From: Gammaproteobacteria bacterium
GTDB taxonomy: Bacteria; Pseudomonadota; Gammaproteobacteria; Steroidobacterales; Steroidobacteraceae
Reading direction: 5' to 3'
Assembly (NCBI GenBank): GCA_010027845.1
Contig: RGUL01000006.1
Span: 1-56,786, forward strand
Length of the DNA stretch: 56,786 nt
The position numbers and the translations under genes were made by a program. Positions within the stretch are counted from its first letter, which is position 1. Each line of letters starts with the position of its first letter. Under the pieces are notes generated by a model. That model worked only from the letters and a program-made list of their open reading frames with translations. It searched no databases and had not been told where the DNA came from. Of this stretch, positions 34,636 to 43,353 are shown piece by piece.

Positions 34636-36153
34636 ATGCAGGGTATCGGACTACTTTCGCTGCTGATCTGGCTGCCCATCGCGGGCGGAGTTGCGCTGCT
34701 CGCGCTCGGTGATGCGCGCATCCAGATCGGTCGGTGGCTGGCGCTGGCCGTGTCCCTCGCCACGTTCGTCGCGTCGCTCTCGCTCTACACCGGATTCGAC
34801 GTTACGACCTCCGCGTTCCAATTCGACGAACGTGCCCCTTGGATTCCGGCGTTCGATGCCACGTACCACCTCGGTGTCGACGGTATCTCCATGCCGCTCG
34901 TGTTGCTCACCACGTTCATCACCGTGCCCGTCGTGATCGCTGGTTGGAAGGTCATCGAACAGCGGGCGGCCCAATATTTCGCCGCGTTCTTGATCATGGA
35001 AGGGCTGATGGTCGGCGTGTTCTCGGCGCTCGATTCGTTACTGTTCTATTTTTTCTGGGAAGCGATGCTGATTCCGATGTTCCTCATCATCGGCATCTGG
35101 GGCGGACCGCGCCGCGTTTACGCGACCATCAAGTTTTTCCTCTATACCTTCTTGGGTTCGGTGTTCATGTTGATCGCCCTGATCTACATGTATTTGAAGA
35201 CGGGCAGTTACGAGGTCACGGCGTTTCACGCGCTGCCGCTCTCGCGCACCGAGCAGTTTTGGATTTTCCTCGCGTTCTTCGCGGCGTTCGCGGTCAAGAT
35301 CCCGATGTTTCCGGTGCACACTTGGCTGCCGGACGCGCACGTCGAGGCGCCGACCGGCGGCTCGGTGGTGCTGGCGGCGATCATGCTCAAGATGGGTGGC
35401 TACGGCTTCCTGCGCTTCGCGTTGCCGATCGCACCGGATGCGAGCCGCGAACTCGACACGCTGGTGATCATCTTGTCGTTGGTCGCGGTTGTCTATATCG
35501 GCCTCGTTGCGCTCGTGCAAAGCGACATGAAAAAACTGATCGCGTATTCCTCGATCGCCCATATGGGCTTCGTGACGCTCGGCGCTTTTCTTGCCTTCGA
35601 CATTCACGCCGCGACCGGCGATCTGCGCGGTGCGGGCATGGGGCTCGACGGCGCGATGGTGCAGATGATTTCGCACGGACTTGTATCGGGAGCGATGTTC
35701 TTGTGCGTGGGTGTGATGTACGACCGCTTGCACAGCCGTGAGATCAGCGCCTACGGCGGTGTGATCAATCGCATGCCGATCTTCGGCGCATTCATGGTGT
35801 TGTTCGCGATGGCAAATTCGGGTTTACCGGGAACGTCCGGCTTCGTCGGTGAATTCCTAGTGATCCTCGCGAGCTTCAAAGCGAATTTTTGGTATGCGTT
35901 CCTCGCCGCGACCACCTTGGTGCTCGGTGCGGCCTATACGCTTTGGCTCGTCAAGCGCGTGATCTTCGGCCCGGTGGCGAACGACCACGTCGCCGAGCTC
36001 ACCGATCTCGACGGGCGTGAATTCTTGATCTTGGGCGTGCTGGCCATCGGCGTGCTCGCACTCGGCTTGTGGCCGGCGCCGTTGTTAGAAGTTATGCAGC
36101 CGTCGATCCATCATCTGGTCGAACAGATCGTCGCCACCAAGTTGCCGGTCTGA
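34636..36153 (+). CDS. nuoM: NADH-quinone oxidoreductase subunit M
   Basis: NuoM is a second antiporter-like proton-pumping subunit. The 505-residue protein has about 14 helices, with YHLGVDGISMPLVLL, FYFFWEAMLIPMFLIIGIWG (membrane Glu), KIPMFPVHTWLPDAHVEAPT and QSDMKKLIAYSSIAHMGF. It lies 22 bases after nuoL and eight before nuoN. Confidence 0.97.
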   Translation: MQGIGLLSLLIWLPIAGGVALLALGDARIQIGRWLALAVSLATFVASLSLYTGFDVTTSAFQFDERAPWIPAFDATYHLGVDGISMPLVLLTTFITVPVVIAGWKVIEQRAAQYFAAFLIMEGLMVGVFSALDSLLFYFFWEAMLIPMFLIIGIWGGPRRVYATIKFFLYTFLGSVFMLIALIYMYLKTGSYEVTAFHALPLSRTEQFWIFLAFFAAFAVKIPMFPVHTWLPDAHVEAPTGGSVVLAAIMLKMGGYGFLRFALPIAPDASRELDTLVIILSLVAVVYIGLVALVQSDMKKLIAYSSIAHMGFVTLGAFLAFDIHAATGDLRGAGMGLDGAMVQMISHGLVSGAMFLCVGVMYDRLHSREISAYGGVINRMPIFGAFMVLFAMANSGLPGTSGFVGEFLVILASFKANFWYAFLAATTLVLGAAYTLWLVKRVIFGPVANDHVAELTDLDGREFLILGVLAIGVLALGLWPAPLLEVMQPSIHHLVEQIVATKLPV

Positions 36154-36161
36154 GGCGCGCT

Positions 36162-37604
36162 ATGCAATCCAACATCACTCTGCAAAGCATTCTTCCGGCA
36201 TTACCGGAGATATATCTCGCAGCGGCGATCTGCGTCGTGTTGCTCGTCGACGTATTCGCCGGTGCCGCGGCGCGTCGGATCACGCCCACACTGACATTAT
36301 TCGTCATCGCATTCGGCGTCGCGCTGACGACGTTCGTCGTTGCGGCGCCGACACGGGAAGTGCTCTTCTCCGGAATGTACGTCGCCGACCCTCTTGCGAC
36401 GTTCCTGAAGTTGCTCGGCTTTTTGTTCACCGGAGTCGCACTGCTGTATTCGCGCAGCTATCTTGAGGCGCGCGGGCTTTTGAAAGGCGAGTACTACGTG
36501 CTCGTGCTGACCGCATTACTCGGCATTTTCGTCATCGCCAGTGCCGGCAGTTTGCTCACGATCTATATCGGAGTCGAGTTGCTGGCACTCTCCTTATACG
36601 CGCTGGTCGCGTTCGATCGCGATTCGGGAATCGCTGCCGAGTCGGCGATGAAATATTTCGTCTTGGGTGCGATCGCCTCGGGCTGCTTGCTGTACGGCAT
36701 GTCTTTGGTCTACGGCATGAGCGGCAGTTTGCTGCTCGGCGATCTGGCCGTGCGTCTGCACGGCGAGCCTTCGATCGGGCTCGTCATGGGAATCGTATTT
36801 TTGGTGGTCGGCGTCGCGTTCAAATTCGGCGCGGTGCCGTTCCACATGTGGGTGCCGGACGTTTATCAAGGTGCGCCCTCGTCGGTGACGTTGTTCGTCG
36901 CCTCTGCGCCGAAACTCGCATCGTTCGCCGTCGCGTTCCGTTTACTCGCTGGTGGTCTCGGCAACGTCGCGCCCGCCTGGACACAAATGTTGGCGATCGT
37001 GGCGGTCGCCTCGCTGGTGCTTGGTAACGTCATCGCGATCGCGCAAACCAATCTCAAGCGCATGCTGGCGTACTCTGCGATCGGCAACGTCGGTTTCATT
37101 TTGCTGGGCTTCGTCGCCGGCACTGAGCGGGGATACGAGGCTGCCCTTTACTACACTGTTGCGTACGTGATCATGACCCTCGGTGCGTTCGGCGTGATTT
37201 TGTTGGCTAGCCGTGCCGGATTCGAAGCCGAACGACTCGACGATTACCAAGGCCTGCACGCGCGCGATCCGTTGCTGGCACTCATCATGATGGCGCTGAT
37301 GTTTTCGACCGCCGGCATCCCGCCGTTCGTCGGTTTTTGGGCGAAGCTGCAAATCTTCCAAGCGTTGTGGTTGGTCGGGCAGACTTGGCTGGTCGTGATC
37401 GCAGCGGCGGTATCGGTGATCGGCGTGTTCTATTACTTGCGCGTCGTGAAACTGATGTATTTCGACGCGCCGACGGACCAGTCGGTCCGTGCGCCGTCAA
37501 ACGCAGGCGTCCGTGTGGCACTGGCGTGCAACGCCGCCGCCGTCCTGGCGCTCGGGCTGTTTCCCGAAGGCTTGTTGAGCCTGTGCGCGAAAGTGTTGAG
37601 CTAA
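36162..37604 (+). CDS. nuoN: NADH-quinone oxidoreductase subunit N
   Basis: NuoN is the third antiporter-like subunit, nearest the peripheral arm. The 480-residue protein has about 14 helices and motifs GVELLALSLYALVAF (membrane Glu), VAFKFGAVPFHMWVPDVYQG, and QTNLKRMLAYSAIGNVGF. ATG 36162 gives MQSNITLQSILPALPE, the family N-terminus; the frame is open upstream within nuoM but that part is not NuoN-like. It is the last nuo gene; the tRNA-fMet promoter begins inside its 3' end. Confidence 0.97.
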   Translation: MQSNITLQSILPALPEIYLAAAICVVLLVDVFAGAAARRITPTLTLFVIAFGVALTTFVVAAPTREVLFSGMYVADPLATFLKLLGFLFTGVALLYSRSYLEARGLLKGEYYVLVLTALLGIFVIASAGSLLTIYIGVELLALSLYALVAFDRDSGIAAESAMKYFVLGAIASGCLLYGMSLVYGMSGSLLLGDLAVRLHGEPSIGLVMGIVFLVVGVAFKFGAVPFHMWVPDVYQGAPSSVTLFVASAPKLASFAVAFRLLAGGLGNVAPAWTQMLAIVAVASLVLGNVIAIAQTNLKRMLAYSAIGNVGFILLGFVAGTERGYEAALYYTVAYVIMTLGAFGVILLASRAGFEAERLDDYQGLHARDPLLALIMMALMFSTAGIPPFVGFWAKLQIFQALWLVGQTWLVVIAAAVSVIGVFYYLRVVKLMYFDAPTDQSVRAPSNAGVRVALACNAAAVLALGLFPEGLLSLCAKVLS

Positions 37605-37625
37605 CGCCCCCGCCGCGCGTATACT
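37596..37625 (+). promoter_or_regulatory. Candidate promoter of the initiator tRNA gene
   Basis: TTGAGC (37596-37601) and TATACT (37620-37625) are 18 bases apart. The -10 box is followed by TCGCGCCCC, a GC-rich discriminator of the kind linked to stringent control of stable RNA genes. Initiation would be near 37632, nine bases before the tRNA. Confidence 0.65.
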
Positions 37626-37640
37626 TCGCGCCCCTCCTGG

Positions 37641-37717
<77 letters not shown>

Positions 37718-37761
37718 ATTTCGCCGAGTCCGTGTGTCCGGCTTTTCATCGCCGGTATGCC

Positions 37762-39366
37762 ATGACTTCCTTCGATACAGACGCTGCCTCGTTCGCTAAC
37801 CTCGGGTTGGCGCCACCCATCGTGGCCGCGCTCGTGGCGGTGGGTTACGAATCGCCATCGCCCATTCAGGCGGCGACGATTCCGGTATTGCTCGGCGGTC
37901 ACGACCTGATCGGTCAAGCACAAACGGGAACAGGCAAAACCGCAGCTTTTGCGTTGCCGTTCTTGTCGATGCTCGAGGTCGCACGTCGCGAGCCGCAATT
38001 GTTGGTGTTGGTGCCAACGCGCGAACTCGCCATTCAGGTCGCTGAAGCGTTCCAAAAATATGCAACGCACTTACCCGGTCTGCACGTGCTGCCGATCTAT
38101 GGTGGTCAAAGTTACACCCCGCAATTGAACGCGCTGCGTCGCGGCACGCATGTGATCGTCGGTACGCCCGGGCGAGTGATGGATCACCTCGAACGCGGCA
38201 CGCTCAGTCTCGACACCTTGCGTTTCGTGGTGCTCGACGAAGCCGACGAAATGCTGCAGATGGGATTCGTTGATGCGATCGATCAAATCCTCGGTCGCGC
38301 TCCCGCCGAGCGTCAAGTTGCATTGTTTTCTGCGACCTTACCGACCCCGATCCGTCGCATCGCGCAAAAACATTTGCGTCAGCCACGCGAAATCACCATC
38401 CGGGCCAAGACCGCGACGGCGACCAACATTCGACAACGCTATTGGTTGGTCTCGGGTTTGCACAAACTCGATGCTCTGACCCGAATTTTGGAGGTCGAGC
38501 CGTTCGATGCGATGTTGGTGTTCGCGCGCACCAAGCAAGCCACGGTCGAATTGGTCGAGAAACTCGAGGCACGCGGATTTTCGGCGGCGGCGCTCAATGG
38601 CGATATCGTGCAAGCACAGCGCGAGCGCACGGTCGCCGCGCTGAAAGCCGGCAATATCGACATCGTCGTAGCGACCGACGTCGCGGCACGTGGTCTCGAC
38701 GTCGAGCGCATCACTCACGTCGTGAACTTCGACGTACCCCACGATAGCGAGTCTTACGTGCATCGCATCGGCCGTACCGGCCGTGCCGGACGCAGTGGTG
38801 AGGCGATCCTGTTCGTCGCGCCGCGCGAACGCAACATGCTACGCATCATCGAGCGCGCCACCCGCCAGCCCATCGAGCCGATGATCCTGCCGACGGCACA
38901 AGACGTCGACAAACGTCGCGCTGCGAAGTTTAAGAGCGAGATCGCCGCTGCGGTCGGTACCCCTGAGGCGGAATCGTATCGCGTGGTCATCGAAGAATTC
39001 GTACGCGAGAACGACGCGGATTTGTTACAGATCGCCGCCGGGTTGGCGGCACTCGCCCACGGGCGCAAAGCGCTCGTCACCGCAAAGAAGGGCGGCGACG
39101 AGGGTGCGCAAGGCGGCGAGGCCGTCTACCGAGTCGAGGTCGGTCGCCGGCACGGTTTGCAGCCCGGCAATTTGGTCGGTGCACTGGCGCACGAGGGTGA
39201 TCTGCACGGCAGCGAGATCAACGGCATCGACATCCGTGACGATCACACCTTGGTTCGTTTACCCGCCAATCTCAAACCGCAGACGCTCGCGCATCTGCGC
39301 GGCATCGTCGTGCGCGGTCAAAGACTCGAGATCGGTCGTTTGCCACCGCGGCGCGGTCGCAAATAA
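37762..39366 (+). CDS. deaD: DEAD-box RNA helicase, DeaD/CsdA type
   Basis: This 534-residue ATP-dependent RNA helicase has a Q motif (FANLGLAPPIV...SPIQ), Walker A AQTGTGKT (about 53-60), PTRELA, TPGRVMDHL, DEAD (VLDEADEML, about 159), SAT, ARGLDVERI and HRIGRTGRAGR. The C-terminus carries a DbpA-type RNA-binding fold (YRVEVGRRHGLQPGNLVGAL to IVVRGQRLEIGRL). This layout fits DeaD/CsdA, which helps ribosome assembly and mRNA unwinding in the cold. ATG 37762 (MTSFDTDAASFANLGL) is chosen over an upstream in-frame ATG at 37732 because the family start lies here. It sits between the initiator tRNA and rimP. Confidence 0.93.
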   Translation: MTSFDTDAASFANLGLAPPIVAALVAVGYESPSPIQAATIPVLLGGHDLIGQAQTGTGKTAAFALPFLSMLEVARREPQLLVLVPTRELAIQVAEAFQKYATHLPGLHVLPIYGGQSYTPQLNALRRGTHVIVGTPGRVMDHLERGTLSLDTLRFVVLDEADEMLQMGFVDAIDQILGRAPAERQVALFSATLPTPIRRIAQKHLRQPREITIRAKTATATNIRQRYWLVSGLHKLDALTRILEVEPFDAMLVFARTKQATVELVEKLEARGFSAAALNGDIVQAQRERTVAALKAGNIDIVVATDVAARGLDVERITHVVNFDVPHDSESYVHRIGRTGRAGRSGEAILFVAPRERNMLRIIERATRQPIEPMILPTAQDVDKRRAAKFKSEIAAAVGTPEAESYRVVIEEFVRENDADLLQIAAGLAALAHGRKALVTAKKGGDEGAQGGEAVYRVEVGRRHGLQPGNLVGALAHEGDLHGSEINGIDIRDDHTLVRLPANLKPQTLAHLRGIVVRGQRLEIGRLPPRRGRK

Positions 39367-39384
39367 AGCTACTCAAAAGTTAAT

Positions 39385-40452
39385 TTAGGGTCGCGGTGTG
39401 CGCATCGCGAGCGACGCATATTCGCGGGCCTTCGTCTCGCGACCGGTGGCGACATAGAGCGCATGTAAATTTTGTGCGGCGAGAAAACTGCCGCGGCCGA
39501 CGACGCCTTCGGCACCGTCGGCGCGTTCGCCGATTTCGAGACAACGCAGAAATGCGTTTTCGATCGGACCCAAGAATTGCGCGCCGATTTGCGGGTTGGC
39601 TTGTGCGGCATCCATTAGAAAAGAGCCCACGCAGAACCAAAAGTCGGCCGAGTTCGCGTACCGCGCGGTCTCGTGGTCGATCAATTCGAACGCGGCATCG
39701 AAGGCGCGCACACGACCGAAAACTCCGAGCGCAGCGCAGATCAGGCCTTCGCGCCACGGCGTATCGTCCGCGCCGAGCGCCGACAACGATCGTGCGTAAC
39801 GCTCGGCGGCGGCGGCCAACTCACCCTTACGCTCGAGTTCTTTGGCGTATTGGTAGTCGAGATAGGCGTTGCTACTCCCGCGATCGGCTAGCTGCGCCAA
39901 AATTTCCAGGTTGCGATCGCCTTTACGCGCAAGTTGTTGATCTTCATAGCCGTCGTGGAAGACGTGCAGCGGCACTAGTTGGGTTGGCAGGTCGTGCACG
40001 ACTTGCTCGTGTATCGCGCCCGAATACGTGACCCCGATGGGCAGCAGTCGCGAAATCCAGACCCGCGACACCAGCGTTTCGCGACGTCCGGCGACATCCG
40101 AGTCGAAGCGGTCGGAGCGCGCGATGCGACCGACGAACGTCGGCGCTTCCGCGCACACGGCGCGCAGGTCCGACGTGTCACGGTCTAGCCATTCGTCGGC
40201 ATCGAGCACCAGCCGCCAAGGCGCTCGTGTCTGCGACAGCGCAAAGTTCCTCGCCGCGGCGAAATCGCTGATCCATTCGAAATACGACACTTTTGCGCCG
40301 GCGGCCCGGGCGATCGCCACCGTATCGTCGTGGGAGCCGGTGTCGACCACGACCATTTCGTCGACGAGGCCGCGAACGCTGTCGAGTAATCGGTACAGCG
40401 ATCGTGCTTCGTCTTTGACGATGGCGACGAGGGCGACGGCGGGCAAGTGCAT
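39385..40452 (-). CDS. Family 2 glycosyltransferase with TPR-like C-terminal half
   Basis: A 355-residue protein. Residues 1-110 form a GT-A fold of glycosyltransferase family 2: ALVAIVKDEARSLYRLLDSV, VVVDTGSHDDTVAIA and the metal-binding LVLDADEWLD (DxD at about 84-86). The middle has YSGAIHEQV, as in related TPR glycosyltransferases. The C-terminal half is helical with repeat-like segments (YAKELERKGELAAAAERYARS), consistent with tetratricopeptide repeats. No signal or membrane helix is visible, so it should be cytoplasmic. The sugar and acceptor cannot be told. ATG 40452 is chosen at the family N-terminus; ATG 40494 would add 14 residues and overlap the start of the next gene. It is convergent with deaD and divergent from the peptidase gene. 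Confidence 0.8.
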   Translation of the reverse strand: MHLPAVALVAIVKDEARSLYRLLDSVRGLVDEMVVVDTGSHDDTVAIARAAGAKVSYFEWISDFAAARNFALSQTRAPWRLVLDADEWLDRDTSDLRAVCAEAPTFVGRIARSDRFDSDVAGRRETLVSRVWISRLLPIGVTYSGAIHEQVVHDLPTQLVPLHVFHDGYEDQQLARKGDRNLEILAQLADRGSSNAYLDYQYAKELERKGELAAAAERYARSLSALGADDTPWREGLICAALGVFGRVRAFDAAFELIDHETARYANSADFWFCVGSFLMDAAQANPQIGAQFLGPIENAFLRCLEIGERADGAEGVVGRGSFLAAQNLHALYVATGRETKAREYASLAMRTPRP

Positions 40453-40480
40453 CTCCGGTGGCGAACGGGCCGAGCGACGA

Positions 40481-40486
40481 TACAAT
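40481..40486 (+). promoter_or_regulatory. Candidate -10 box of the S9 peptidase gene
   Basis: TACAAT ends six bases before the ATG at 40493, with no Shine-Dalgarno between. If used, the transcript would start at or next to the start codon. No clear -35 box is found, so this is weak. Confidence 0.35.
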
Positions 40487-40492
40487 CGTGGC

Positions 40493-42637
40493 ATGCGTAA
40501 ATCCAATTCGTTGCTCGCTCTACTGCTCGCGGCCGCCGTCGGCGCGTTCGTGTCGTCCTCGGCTGTCGCCGCTCGCGCGATCACCCACGAAGATTTGTGG
40601 TTGATGAAACGGGTCGGCGCGCCTGCGGTGAGCCCGGACGGGCGTTGGGCGGTGTTCGCGGTGCTCGAACCGTCGTACGACGAGAAGGCACAGGTCACCG
40701 ATCTTTGGTTGGTGCCGACGGCCGGCGATACGCCGCCGCGCAAACTCACTGCGTACAAGGGACGCGAGAGCGCGCCCGATTGGAGTCCCGATAGCCGCAA
40801 GATCGTGTTCGCCGCCAAACGCGACGGCGATGACAGCGAGCAACTTTATCTGCTCGATCTCGCCGGTGGCGATGCCGTGCGTTTGACGAATCTCGTCAAC
40901 GGTGCGCGTGCACCGGTGTTCGCACCCGATGGTCGCCGCATCGCGTTCGTGGGCAGTAGCTATCCGGGAGCCAAGGACGAAGCCGATAACAAACGCATCG
41001 CAGGCGAGCGTAAGGCGCGTAAATGGAACGCGAGAATTTATGACGGCTTCCCGGTGCGTAACTGGGATCGCTGGGTCGAAGACCGAAAGCCGCGCGCGAT
41101 GGTGCTCGAGTTGCCGGCCGCCGGGGCCGCGCCGGGCGAGCCGCGCGATCTCTTCGGTACCTCGCAACTCGTCGCGCGCTCGGGCTTCGCGGGCGCGGGC
41201 GGTGAGGGTGGTGATTCTTTGCCGCTCGAGTGGACGCCCGACGGCGCGGGTTTGGTGTTCGTCGCGAGCACCGATCGCAACACCGCAGCCTATCAGTTCA
41301 CCTCGACGCAACTATGGTTCGTCCCGCGCGACGGCGGTGAACCCGTGCGCTTAACCAACGATGCCGATTCGTGGGGTCAGCCTAAATTCACCTCGGATGG
41401 CAAACGACTGCTGGCGACGCGCGAGCGCAACGTCGGTAAGACCTACGTGCGCACCGAGCTCGCGGCGTTCGCGTGGTCGGTCTCGCAGGGTGCGCCTGCA
41501 CTCGGTGAGCCACAATCTTTGACCACCGGCTTCGATCGCTCGGTGACCTCGTTCGCGCAACTCGATGCGCGCCGCGTGCTATTGCTCGCCGAGGAGGCCG
41601 GTCACGAAAAGCCCTTCGTGGCGACGTTCGACGGTCGATCACCGGCGCTTGCGTTCGATGTTCGCGAGGGCGTCTATGCCAATCTTTCGATTGCGAGTCG
41701 CGCCGGCGTGGTACTGGCCAACTTCGAGTCCGCGACCCAAACCCCGCAGGTGGTGCGCATCGATCTTGCTAACAAAGCCCATCGGGTGCTCGCGGCTTTC
41801 GATGCCGAAAAACTACGCGAACTCGATCTGCCGAAATTACGTGAATTTTGGTTCACGAGTGCGCGCGGTCGTCGCATCCACAATTTCCTACTCGTGCCGC
41901 CGAATTTCGATCCGACTAAGAAATACCCGCTGTTCGTGGTTATTCACGGCGGGCCGCACTCGCAGTGGCGCGATCAGTGGGTGCTGCGCTGGAACTATCA
42001 CCTGCTAGGTGCGCCCGGTTACGTCGTGCTGCTGACCAACTACACCGGTTCGACCGGTTTCGGCGAGGCGTTCGCGCAAGGCGTGCAGGGCGACCCGCTC
42101 GCGAGTGCTGGTGAGGAATTGAATCAAGCCGCGGACGTCGCGATCCGCGACAACGCGTTCATCGATGCGTCTCGCACCTGCGCCGGTGGCGCAAGCTACG
42201 GTGGGCATCTGTCGAATTGGTTACAGGCGACCACCACACGTTATCGCTGTCTCGTCAGTCATGCGGGTTTGATCAACCTCGAGTCGCAGTGGGCGACCAG
42301 CGACACGATCTATTCGCGCGAGATCAACAACGGGGGTCCGGTGTGGGAGCAAGGCCCAGTGTGGCGCGAGCAAAATCCCATTCGTCGTGCCGCGGCGTTT
42401 TCGACGCCGACTTTGGTGACCGTGGGCGAACAAGATTTCCGAGTGCCACTCAACAATTCGCTCGAATATTGGAGCGTCCTGCAGCGACGCCAGATTCCGA
42501 GTCGCCTGATCGTCTTCCCGGAGGAGAACCACTGGGTGCTGAAGGGCGAGAACAGTCGACTGTTCTTCACGGAGTTGCACGCCTGGCTCGCGAAGTGGCT
42601 GGGGTCCGCGCCGACCGCCTCGCAGTCGAGGCCCTAG
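40493..42637 (+). CDS. Secreted S9-family prolyl oligopeptidase-like peptidase
   Basis: A 714-residue serine peptidase. Residues 1-27 look like a cleavable signal peptide (MRKSNSLLALLLAAAVGAFV, then AVAA), so it is probably periplasmic or exported. A beta-propeller-like region follows, with repeated PDGR-type blades (VSPDGRWAVF, WSPDSRKIVF, FAPDGRRIAF, FTSDGKRLL). The C-terminal alpha/beta hydrolase domain has the nucleophile Ser at about 568 in GGASYGGH, Asp in GEQDFRVP and His in EENHWVLK. The layout fits dipeptidyl/acylaminoacyl peptidases of family S9 (DPP5-like). Likely roles are peptide scavenging; this is inferred. No terminator directly follows it. Confidence 0.9.
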   Translation: MRKSNSLLALLLAAAVGAFVSSSAVAARAITHEDLWLMKRVGAPAVSPDGRWAVFAVLEPSYDEKAQVTDLWLVPTAGDTPPRKLTAYKGRESAPDWSPDSRKIVFAAKRDGDDSEQLYLLDLAGGDAVRLTNLVNGARAPVFAPDGRRIAFVGSSYPGAKDEADNKRIAGERKARKWNARIYDGFPVRNWDRWVEDRKPRAMVLELPAAGAAPGEPRDLFGTSQLVARSGFAGAGGEGGDSLPLEWTPDGAGLVFVASTDRNTAAYQFTSTQLWFVPRDGGEPVRLTNDADSWGQPKFTSDGKRLLATRERNVGKTYVRTELAAFAWSVSQGAPALGEPQSLTTGFDRSVTSFAQLDARRVLLLAEEAGHEKPFVATFDGRSPALAFDVREGVYANLSIASRAGVVLANFESATQTPQVVRIDLANKAHRVLAAFDAEKLRELDLPKLREFWFTSARGRRIHNFLLVPPNFDPTKKYPLFVVIHGGPHSQWRDQWVLRWNYHLLGAPGYVVLLTNYTGSTGFGEAFAQGVQGDPLASAGEELNQAADVAIRDNAFIDASRTCAGGASYGGHLSNWLQATTTRYRCLVSHAGLINLESQWATSDTIYSREINNGGPVWEQGPVWREQNPIRRAAAFSTPTLVTVGEQDFRVPLNNSLEYWSVLQRRQIPSRLIVFPEENHWVLKGENSRLFFTELHAWLAKWLGSAPTASQSRP

Positions 42638-42747
42638 CGTTTCGGGGTCTGTTCCGTTAAGATTCGCGCCCCGCGAGGCTCCTCGGGTCGCGTGGGCGGC
42701 GCAAGTTTCGATCTCGGTCGTAATTTGTGTCGTAAGTGCTTGATCTG

Positions 42748-42774
42748 AAAAGCCCCCCGAGGGGCTTTTTTATT
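42748..42774 (+). terminator. Intrinsic terminator upstream of rimP
   Basis: AAAAGCCCC (42748-42756) and GGGGCTTTT (42761-42769) form a nine-pair stem with loop CCGA, followed by TTATT. It could end transcripts from the S9 peptidase gene or from the leader promoter. Confidence 0.85.
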
Positions 42775-42806
42775 ATGGGGCCCCTGGCCGGGGCGGATAT
42801 CGGTTT

Positions 42807-42826
42807 GGGGCCTTCGGGCCCTTTTT
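42807..42826 (+). terminator. TTCG-capped second terminator close to rimP
   Basis: GGGCC (42808-42812) and GGCCC (42817-42821) enclose the stable tetraloop TTCG and are followed by TTTTT. It ends 28 bases before the rimP ATG, so it can act as an attenuator for the rimP-nusA-infB operon. Confidence 0.65.
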
Positions 42827-42854
42827 CGTTTCCGTCGATGGCGGGGTTGAAACG

Positions 42855-43325
42855 ATGACGACCACAGCGTCGGTGCGCGAACGGGTGATCGGCCTGCTTG
42901 AGCCGCTGGTAGAGCAGCTCGGCTACGAACTCGTGGATGTCGAATGGGTTTCGGCGCCGCGCTCCGGTGTGTTGCGGATCTTCATCGATCAACCGGTGTC
43001 TCATGGTGGGCATATCGGCATCGAGGACTGCGAAACGGTCAGTCGCGAGGTGTCGGCGTTGCTCGACGTCGAAGACCCCGTGCCGGGCGCGTATTCGCTC
43101 GAGGTGTCTTCGCCCGGGTTCGATCGCGTGTTGCGCAAGCCCGAGCACTTCGTGCGCTTCGTCGGCACGCGTGTTTGGGTGGAATTGAAGATGGCGCGTG
43201 ACGGGCGCCGCAGGTTTACGGGAATGCTCGCGGAGACGACCGACGCGGGCATTCGTCTCGAGGTGGACGGTCAGCCGGTGTCGATCGGTTTTGCTGAGAT
43301 CGGCAAGGCGCGGGTCGTGGCCTGA
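42855..43325 (+). CDS. rimP: Ribosome maturation factor RimP
   Basis: RimP assists maturation of the 30S subunit. The 156-residue protein has the N-terminal alpha/beta domain ([54 protein letters not shown], seen in pieces) and the C-terminal SH3-like barrel ([11 protein letters not shown]...EIGKARVV). It is the first gene of the rimP-nusA-infB-rbfA-truB operon. nusA starts 28 bases after it. Confidence 0.96.
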   Translation: MTTTASVRERVIGLLEPLVEQLGYELVDVEWVSAPRSGVLRIFIDQPVSHGGHIGIEDCETVSREVSALLDVEDPVPGAYSLEVSSPGFDRVLRKPEHFVRFVGTRVWVELKMARDGRRRFTGMLAETTDAGIRLEVDGQPVSIGFAEIGKARVVA

Positions 43326-43353
43326 CGGCCGCGTGATGCAGAGGATAGTGGCG

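Larger units (their letters stand above)
42638..42854 (+). promoter_or_regulatory. Structured leader region upstream of rimP-nusA
   Basis: This 217-base gap has no gene. It contains a possible -10 box TAAGAT (42658-42663) followed directly by TCGCGCCCC, then three successive hairpins: a terminator at 42748-42774, GCCCC/GGGGC at 42780-42794, and a TTCG-capped terminator at 42807-42826. Transcripts started at TAAGAT would meet all three before rimP. In E. coli the corresponding leader, between metY and rimP, also contains terminators and is subject to NusA feedback. Confidence 0.5.

Noticed and set aside
37738-37755. CCGGC/GCCGG hairpin between tRNA-fMet and deaD as a terminator
   Set aside because: Only five pairs and no T-run follows; deaD may be co-transcribed with the tRNA.
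40453-40818. N-terminal extension of the glycosyltransferase frame
   Set aside because: The extra 122 residues lie opposite the S9 peptidase signal peptide and propeller and do not resemble any glycosyltransferase start.
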